DNA of 29,047 nt from Bacteroidales bacterium UBA1199. GTDB taxonomy: Bacteria > Bacteroidota > Bacteroidia > Bacteroidales > UBA932. Below the pieces are notes generated by a model. It was not told the DNA's origin and did not search any database. It saw nothing but the letters and a program-made list of their open reading frames with translations. Positions 24,565 to 29,047 of this stretch are shown in pieces. The DNA lies in NCBI GenBank assembly GCA_002309795.1, contig DBXZ01000058.1, forward strand, positions 5,804 through 34,850. Reading direction: 5' to 3'. How positions within the stretch are numbered: position 1 is the stretch's first letter; every line of letters begins with the position of its first letter. Made by a program: the position numbers and the translations under genes.

Positions 24565-25383
24565 ATGATTTCCGGGATAGAGAATGCCATCTACAACCGT
24601 ACTTCGCTCCTCGTCGGACGCGATGTGCTGGACGTGCTCAGCGAGACCCGCGTGATCCTGTTCGGGGTGGGCGGTGTCGGCAGCTGGTGTGCGGAAGGCC
24701 TGGTGCGCTCAGGGGTGAAGCACCTGACCCTCGTGGACTCCGACCGCGTGTGCGTGACCAATGTCAACCGCCAGCTGATGGCGACGACCCGCACGGTCGG
24801 GCAGGTCAAGGTGGATGCCCTGAAGGAGCGCCTGCTGGAGATCAATCCCAAGGCCGAGATAGAAGCGGTACAACAGATCTACAGCGCCGAGACGGCGGAT
24901 CAGTTCGACCTGTCGGCATACGATTACATCATCGACGCCGTGGACTCGCTCAAGGACAAGGCGGAACTCATCCTGCGCGCCACGCGCACCCCAGCTGTCT
25001 TTTTCTGCTCGATGGGCGCAGCGCTCAAGGTCGACCCGACGCAGGTGCGCGTGGCAGAATTCTGGAACGTCCGCGGCTGCCCGCTGGGGGCCGCGCTCCG
25101 CAAGAAGTTCAAGCAGAACCACACCTGGCCCGGCCACAAGTTCCGCTGCGTCTACGACGAGGAAGTGCTGCCCAACCGCGGGAAGAACACGGCCTGCGGC
25201 ACGGAACAGTGCATGTGTCCCAAAGCCCAGGCCGGCCCGGGCGACCCGTCGCTGCTGAACCACGAGTGGTGCTCGCAGAAGGCCCAGATCAACGGCTCGC
25301 TGGCACACATCACCGCCATCTTCGGGATGACGCTCTGCGGGCTTGTGATACAGGATATCTATAAAAAAACGCTGGCAGGATGA
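24565..25383 (+). CDS. tcdA: tRNA threonylcarbamoyladenosine dehydratase
   Basis: The 272-residue cytoplasmic enzyme is a ThiF/E1-like ATP-dependent dehydratase that cyclises t6A at tRNA position 37 to ct6A. Visible features are a nucleotide-binding loop FGVGGVGSWCAEGL (about 33-46), LVDSDRVCVTNVNRQ, YDYIIDAVDSL, FFCSMGAA and a C-terminal half with RGKNTACGTEQCMCP. Its length is close to that of the E. coli enzyme (about 268). The start ATG 24565 follows a 36-nt gap after the efflux operon. A weak TATCTTTA element precedes it, so it may have its own promoter. Its stop overlaps the start of the next gene (ATGA), suggesting co-translation with a protein of unrelated function. Confidence 0.9.
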   Translation: MISGIENAIYNRTSLLVGRDVLDVLSETRVILFGVGGVGSWCAEGLVRSGVKHLTLVDSDRVCVTNVNRQLMATTRTVGQVKVDALKERLLEINPKAEIEAVQQIYSAETADQFDLSAYDYIIDAVDSLKDKAELILRATRTPAVFFCSMGAALKVDPTQVRVAEFWNVRGCPLGAALRKKFKQNHTWPGHKFRCVYDEEVLPNRGKNTACGTEQCMCPKAQAGPGDPSLLNHEWCSQKAQINGSLAHITAIFGMTLCGLVIQDIYKKTLAG

Positions 25384-26645
25384 GCAGTGGACTTTTCGAA
25401 GTGCTTCCGGGCGAACAGATCGCGCTCGTCGGACCGAATGCGTCCGGCAAGAGCGCTCTGGCCTCCGCTTTCGCGGGGCGCACGGGCGCGCGTTACATCA
25501 CCTTCCGTGACTCGTACGGGAGCTATGGTGACCGCAATTTCTTCATGCAGCAGCGCTGGAACCTCTTCACGCTCGAGGAGGATCCGCCCTCCGTGGGGGC
25601 GATCCTTTTCAAGGAAGCGCGTGCAGCGCAGGAGCCGGAGGCTGCCATGCGTCGGCTGGGCGGTTACATCGCCCTGTTCGGCCTGGAAGAGGTGCTGGAC
25701 GAACCGCTGGTGACGCTCTCTTCGGGCGAACTGCGCAAGTTCCAGCTCACCCGGTCCTTGCTGGGCGGCCCTTCTGCCTTGGTGATCGACAATCCCTATG
25801 TGGGCTTGGATCCGGCCACGCGCGCGTCGCTGACGCAGCTTCTGACGGACCTGTCCGTGTCCATGACCCTGGTGCTGGTCCTCTCGCGCGTGGCGGAGAT
25901 CCCGCCGTTCATCACGCATGTGATTCCGGTGCAGGACGGCGTGGCGGGGGAGAAGGTTCCCCTCACGGACTACCTGGAGTCCGTCCTTCCGCCGGCGGTG
26001 ATCCGGATGCGCGGGGTCACCATCCGCTTCGGCGACCGCGTGATCCTGGATGCGCTGGACTGGACGGTACGGGAGGGAGAGCACTGGGCGCTGACCGGTG
26101 CCAACGGCAGCGGCAAGAGCACGCTGCTGAGCCTGATCACGGCAGACAATCCGCGGGCTTATGCCTGCGACATCGAACTCTTCGGCCGGCAGCGGGGGAG
26201 CGGCGAGACCATCTGGGACATCAAGCGCAATATCGGCTTCGTGAGTCCGGAGCTGCACCGCGCCTTCCAGGTGGATGCGCCGGCGCTGGACATCGTCACG
26301 AGCGGTCTTTTCGATACCGAGGGACTGTTCAGGCATCCTACTGACGAACAGCGGGATACGGCCCGCCGCTGGATGGCGGAGTTCGGAATCGCCGAACTGG
26401 CGGAGCAGCCCTTCCTGCGGCTCTCCAGCGGGCAGCAGCGCCTGTGCCTGGTGGCTCGCGCCTTCGTCAAGGATCCGCCGCTGTACATCCTGGATGAGCC
26501 TCTCCACGGCCTGGACGAGCCGCAGCGCCGTCGGGTCAAGCACCTGCTGGACCGCTTCTGCGGCGCCCCCGGCAAGACCCTCCTGATGGTCACGCACTAC
26601 CCGGAAGAATACCCCGCCTGCATCGATCACAGCCTGACTTTGTAG
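25380..26645 (+). CDS. Soluble double ABC ATPase (ModF-like), first ATP site altered
   Basis: The 421-residue protein has two ABC domains and no transmembrane segment, like ModF/PhrA. Domain 1 (about 1-200) has Walker A GPNASGKS and signature LSSGELRK. Its Walker B reads ALVIDNPYVGLD with Asn138 at the catalytic Glu position, and no H-loop histidine appears (LSRVAEIPP). Domain 2 (about 205-421) is complete: GANGSGKST, LSSGQQRL, LYILDEPLHGLD (Glu373) and H-loop VTHYPEE. One site is therefore likely non-hydrolytic. ModF-type proteins are linked by name to molybdate uptake, but no molybdate gene is near, so I give no substrate. It overlaps tcdA by 4 nt and the convergent epimerase gene by 19 nt. 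Confidence 0.85.
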   Translation: MSSGLFEVLPGEQIALVGPNASGKSALASAFAGRTGARYITFRDSYGSYGDRNFFMQQRWNLFTLEEDPPSVGAILFKEARAAQEPEAAMRRLGGYIALFGLEEVLDEPLVTLSSGELRKFQLTRSLLGGPSALVIDNPYVGLDPATRASLTQLLTDLSVSMTLVLVLSRVAEIPPFITHVIPVQDGVAGEKVPLTDYLESVLPPAVIRMRGVTIRFGDRVILDALDWTVREGEHWALTGANGSGKSTLLSLITADNPRAYACDIELFGRQRGSGETIWDIKRNIGFVSPELHRAFQVDAPALDIVTSGLFDTEGLFRHPTDEQRDTARRWMAEFGIAELAEQPFLRLSSGQQRLCLVARAFVKDPPLYILDEPLHGLDEPQRRRVKHLLDRFCGAPGKTLLMVTHYPEEYPACIDHSLTL

Positions 26646-27592
26646 CGCCAGTCGAAGAAATCGCGGATGGCGTCGGCGACGGGAGTGTGGGGAAGACCCA
26701 GCTCCCGGTCGGCCTTGCTACAATCATACCATTCTTCGACGAGGAGCTGCCCGACATTGATGCTGCTGAGCATCGTGCGGACGCCGAGGCGCCGGAGGAG
26801 GTCGCCAAGGCGACCGGCAGCGCGGACCAACGGGGAGGGCAGGGTGACGAAGTGCTGCCGATAACCGAGGACATGTGCCTGCAGGGCATAGAACTCGCGA
26901 AGGGTCAGGGACTCTCCCGTCAGCAGATAGCGGCCGCTCGCGCCGCGCTCCAGGCCATTGCAGATGGCCGTGGCGGCGTCGCGCACGTGCAGGAAGCTCT
27001 TGCCGCCGCACGGACCCGCCATCAGGCGCCTCCGCCAGCCGGCGAGCAGCAGCGTGCCGGAAGAAGGCTTGGGGTCGTACGCGCCTAGCATGAAGCCGGG
27101 ATTGACGACGACCACACGCCGGTCCGGATGCGCGGCCGCCCAGGCGAGGAGCGCATCCTCGCCGGCCTTCTTGCTGATGGCGTACGGCGCGCGGTCGAAG
27201 GGGGCGGCGAAAGGAGCGGATTCGTCCGTCGGACGCCCGCGCGTGCCGGGCGCGATGGTGTTGGCGGTACTCGTGTGGACGAGCGTAGCGATGCCGGTCT
27301 GCTCCAGCAGGCGGCAGAGCAGGACGGGCAGGTCCCGGTTGACCGGGTTGAAATCCTCCACCCGCGGCAGGCTCATGTCCGTGGTGCCGGCGCAGTTGAT
27401 GACGGCATCGCACCCTGCGGCAGCCTGCAGCAGGGTACCATAGTCCAGCAGGCTACCGCGCACCACCTCCGGGGCGTCCACCCGGAGCCGCGACCCGGGA
27501 CGCAGGAGGACGCGCACGGGAACGCCGCGCTCCAGCAGGAGCCGGAGCACGTTGTGGCCAAGCAGGCCGGAAGCGCCGAGCAGAAGAACCAT
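26627..27592 (-). CDS. NAD(P)-dependent epimerase/dehydratase (extended SDR)
   Basis: I start at ATG 27592 (MVLLLGASGLLGHNVL, 321 residues) because the nucleotide-binding loop GASGLLG begins six codons in; the frame stays open to 27658 without a comparable start. Extended short-chain dehydrogenase features are AVINCAGTTDM, HTSTAN (catalytic Thr/Ser region), the catalytic YAISKKAGED (Tyr-X3-Lys), VVVNPGFMLG and FLHVRDAATAI. Such enzymes act on nucleotide sugars, steroids or dihydroflavonol-like substrates. The best sub-family by eye is the dihydroflavonol-4-reductase-like group, whose bacterial substrates are mostly unknown. It overlaps the ABC gene tail-to-tail by 19 nt and is divergent from the flavodiiron gene. 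Confidence 0.88.
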   Translation of the reverse strand: MVLLLGASGLLGHNVLRLLLERGVPVRVLLRPGSRLRVDAPEVVRGSLLDYGTLLQAAAGCDAVINCAGTTDMSLPRVEDFNPVNRDLPVLLCRLLEQTGIATLVHTSTANTIAPGTRGRPTDESAPFAAPFDRAPYAISKKAGEDALLAWAAAHPDRRVVVVNPGFMLGAYDPKPSSGTLLLAGWRRRLMAGPCGGKSFLHVRDAATAICNGLERGASGRYLLTGESLTLREFYALQAHVLGYRQHFVTLPSPLVRAAGRLGDLLRRLGVRTMLSSINVGQLLVEEWYDCSKADRELGLPHTPVADAIRDFFDWRYKVRL

Positions 27593-27595
27593 ACC

Positions 27596-27603
27596 CAAAT
27601 GTA
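27596..27603 (-). promoter_or_regulatory. Minus-7 element of the epimerase gene, touching the start codon
   Basis: Plus-strand CAAATGTA reads TACATTTG on the minus strand, a full TAnnTTTG match whose last G is only 3 nt before ATG 27592. The predicted start site falls on or beside the A of the ATG, so the mRNA should be leaderless. If not, a downstream start would be needed, but that would cut into the GASGLLG loop. Confidence 0.5.
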
Positions 27604-27633
27604 CATAAATTTCCGGAAGAGCGAAAAACATTG

Positions 27634-27641
27634 TAAATTTG
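27634..27641 (+). promoter_or_regulatory. Minus-7 element of the flavodiiron gene
   Basis: TAAATTTG is a full TAnnTTTG match 28 nt before ATG 27670. The minus-33 region lacks a clean TTTG. It forms a compact divergent promoter pair with the epimerase element, their last G's being 45 nt apart. Confidence 0.5.
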
Positions 27642-27669
27642 CGCTCCACATCAGACAACCGTATCCATT

Positions 27670-28860
27670 ATGATCAGACCTATCACCGATACCATCCGTT
27701 ACATTGGCGTGGACGACGCCACGCTGGACCTGTTCGAGAGCCAGTACCTGGTCCCCGAGGGGATGTCCTACAACTCCTATGTGATCCTGGACGAGAAGAT
27801 CGCCGTCCTGGACACCAGCGACTCTCGCACCGCCGCCGAGTGGATGCAGAACCTCGAGGGCGTGCTGGAAGGCCGCCAGCCGGACTACCTGGTCGTTCAC
27901 CACATGGAGCCGGACCATTCCGCCTGTGCCGCCGCCCTGCTGGAGAAATACCCATCGCTGACGCTTGTCGCCACGGCCCAGGCCCTCAAGATGCTTCCCC
28001 AGTTCTTCCCGGGGGTGGCCCTGGAAGGCCGTACCCGCGCGGTGAACGAGGGCGACACGCTCGAACTCGGTGTACACACGCTGCAGTTCCTGCTGGCCCC
28101 GATGGTTCACTGGCCGGAGGTGATGATGAGTTTCGAGCGGATGGACAAGGTGCTCTTCAGCGCCGACGCCTTCGGCAAGTTCGGCGCCCTGGAGCAGACC
28201 GGCGGCCTGTGGTGCACACCTGAGACCGACTGGGCCTGCGAAGCTCGCCGCTATTATTTCAATATCTGCGGCAAATACGGCGCCCAGGTGCAACGCGTGC
28301 TCGCCAAGGTCGCGCCGCTCGCACCTGTGACCGTCTGTCCGCTGCACGGCCCGATGCTGCGTGATACCCTCGCTGAGGCCCTGCGCCTCTACGGCATCTG
28401 GAGCAGCTACGGCGTGGAGACGCCCGGCGTGTTCGTGGCTTACGCCTCCATACACGGCGGTACTGCTGCGGCCGCCGAGCAGTTCGCCCAGATTCTCCGC
28501 GACAAGGGCTGCCCGAAGGTCGCCACCACGGACCTGACCCGCGACGACCTCGCCGAGGCCATCGAGGACGCTTTCCGCTACGGCACGCTCGTCGTCGCGG
28601 CTTCTTCCTACGACGCCGGCCTCTTCCCGCCGATGCACGACTTCCTCTGGCACCTGCAGATCAAGGGTTGGCAGAAACGCCGCGCCGCCGTGATTGAGAA
28701 TGGAAGCTGGGGGCCGACTGCCGGCCGCGTGATGACCGAGATGCTCTCCGCGATGAAGGACATCACCCTGGTGGGCGAGAAGGTCACGATCCGCAGCCGC
28801 CTGCAGCCCGGCGACATCCCGACCCTCGAGGCCCTCGCCGACGCCGTGTTGGCAGAGTAG
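27670..28860 (+). CDS. FprA-family flavodiiron protein (O2/NO reductase)
   Basis: The 396-residue protein joins a metallo-beta-lactamase-like diiron domain (1-250) to a flavodoxin domain (253-396). The diiron ligands line up with rubredoxin:oxygen oxidoreductase: His78, Glu80, Asp82 and His83 in HHMEPDHS, His147 in MVHWPE, Asp166 in SADAFG and His226 in CPLHGPM. The FMN loop is YASIHGGTAAAAEQ and the second flavin contact is ASSYDAGLFPPM. These enzymes reduce O2 to water and in some cases NO to N2O in anaerobes, taking electrons from rubredoxin or an NAD(P)H reductase. No such partner gene is visible here. Length is normal and the site is complete. A phosphatase gene remnant follows after 3 nt. 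Confidence 0.93.
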   Translation: MIRPITDTIRYIGVDDATLDLFESQYLVPEGMSYNSYVILDEKIAVLDTSDSRTAAEWMQNLEGVLEGRQPDYLVVHHMEPDHSACAAALLEKYPSLTLVATAQALKMLPQFFPGVALEGRTRAVNEGDTLELGVHTLQFLLAPMVHWPEVMMSFERMDKVLFSADAFGKFGALEQTGGLWCTPETDWACEARRYYFNICGKYGAQVQRVLAKVAPLAPVTVCPLHGPMLRDTLAEALRLYGIWSSYGVETPGVFVAYASIHGGTAAAAEQFAQILRDKGCPKVATTDLTRDDLAEAIEDAFRYGTLVVAASSYDAGLFPPMHDFLWHLQIKGWQKRRAAVIENGSWGPTAGRVMTEMLSAMKDITLVGEKVTIRSRLQPGDIPTLEALADAVLAE

Positions 28861-28863
28861 GGG

Positions 28864-28899
28864 ATGAAACGCCTCCTGTTCCTGTGCCACGGAAATGAA
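28864..28899 (+). pseudogene. Truncated low-molecular-weight protein-tyrosine-phosphatase gene (5' fragment)
   Basis: Three nt after the flavodiiron stop, an ATG opens MKRLLFLCHGNE and then a stop. The residues LLFLCHGN are the start of LMW tyrosine phosphatases, whose P-loop normally continues as CxGNICRSP with the catalytic Cys (C-X5-R). Here it breaks off after Asn, just inside the P-loop. The DNA at once becomes AT-rich with no further similarity in any frame that I can see. With only eight matching residues, the call depends on the diagnostic P-loop and on the operon-like spacing. It looks like a gene cut by an insertion whose body lies beyond the window. Confidence 0.6.
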
Positions 28900-28928
28900 T
28901 AGAATACTACAATGTTGTTTTTATTCTA
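28900..28928. repeat. AT-rich inverted repeat at the phosphatase break
   Basis: TAGAATA (28900-28906) and TATTCTA (28922-28928) are inverted copies 15 nt apart, with a smaller nested pair ACAA/TTGT between them. It lies within about 10 nt of the point where similarity to the phosphatase ends, so it may belong to the end of an inserted element. Confidence 0.35.
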
Positions 28929-28961
28929 ATATTAATCAATAGATTATATAAACTATTTTTT

Positions 28962-28992
28962 ATCGACTTTGTAAACCAAAGTCGATTTTTTT
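28962..28992 (+). terminator. Intrinsic terminator in the AT-rich right end
   Basis: ATCGACTTTG (28962-28971) and CAAAGTCGAT (28977-28986) form a perfect ten-base-pair stem with loop TAAAC. The T run 28986-28992 follows. It would end transcription of the flavodiiron operon or of an element. The remaining bases to 29047 hold no open gene. Confidence 0.85.
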
Positions 28993-29047
28993 ATGTATTT
29001 GTAAACCGTAGTATAAACTTTATTGTCATTTCCGGATTTAGGTTGAC

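Noticed and set aside
27634..27642. GTAAATTTGC at the flavodiiron promoter as an integration site
   Set aside because: It matches the CTnDOT-like core but is also a normal TAnnTTTG promoter element in the right place, and no element is inserted there.
27373..28890. 505-codon minus-strand open frame opposite the flavodiiron gene
   Set aside because: Antisense to a gene with every diiron ligand in place; its end merges into a wrong frame of the epimerase gene.
28961..29010. CTnDOT-type attachment core (GTAnnTTTGC) at the right end
   Set aside because: The bases here read TTTGTAAACC and do not match that core on either strand, so no particular element family can be named.

Overview
The window looks like a chromosomal segment of a high-GC member of the Bacteroidales (Bacteroidota). 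Evidence for this includes promoters with the Bacteroidota-type TAnnTTTG minus-7 element, many SPII lipoproteins, a FimA/Mfa-type (type V) pilus cluster with a DUF3575 protein and a DUF4906-like tip protein, a short paralogous SSB, and a heavy-metal RND operon led by a small His-rich protein. No rRNA, tRNA, CRISPR array or complete transposase gene was seen.

Layout, left to right. (1) 1-188, minus: 5' end of holA (DNA polymerase III delta). (2) 257-5669, plus: a tight run of GH51 arabinofuranosidase, ABC exporter ATPase and permease, and a 5'-nucleotidase split into two lipoproteins in reversed domain order. (3) 5656-6036, minus: small Cys-cluster protein overlapping the run tail-to-tail. (4) 6359-15766, plus: a short ssb, then a pilus operon: DUF3575 protein, OmpA/TPR lipoprotein, two fimbrillin-like lipoproteins, FimB/Mfa2-like anchor and a 1124-residue tip-like protein. 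A perfect 20-bp hairpin closes it. (5) 15818-16573, minus: toxin-antitoxin pair (HigB/Gp49-like toxin, XRE antitoxin). (6) 16633-17784, minus: lipoprotein gene whose 5' part is GC-rich and 3' part is AT-rich. (7) 17968-18573, plus: small outer-membrane beta-barrel with a textbook promoter and terminator. (8) 18681-24528, plus: His-rich small protein, then membrane-fusion, RND pump and TolC-like subunits of a CzcCBA-type divalent-metal exporter. (9) 24565-26645, plus: tcdA overlapping a ModF-like double ABC ATPase. (10) 26627-27592, minus: NAD-dependent epimerase. (11) 27670-28860, plus: flavodiiron protein, followed after 3 nt by the first codons of a low-molecular-weight tyrosine phosphatase gene. 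That gene is cut off inside its P-loop where the DNA turns abruptly AT-rich, probably the edge of an inserted element.

The strongest leads are three. First, a low-GC patch (about 14600-17275) whose two edges both lie inside the 3' parts of convergent genes and which holds a toxin-antitoxin pair. Second, the phosphatase gene broken at its catalytic loop at the right edge. Third, a recurrent arrangement in which the TAnnTTTG element sits only 4-11 nt from the start codon, predicting leaderless or near-leaderless mRNAs. I did not find a clearly undescribed multi-gene system. Most genes fall into known families, and novelty here is in architecture and boundaries. All family calls are from reading the translated sequence; no database search was run.
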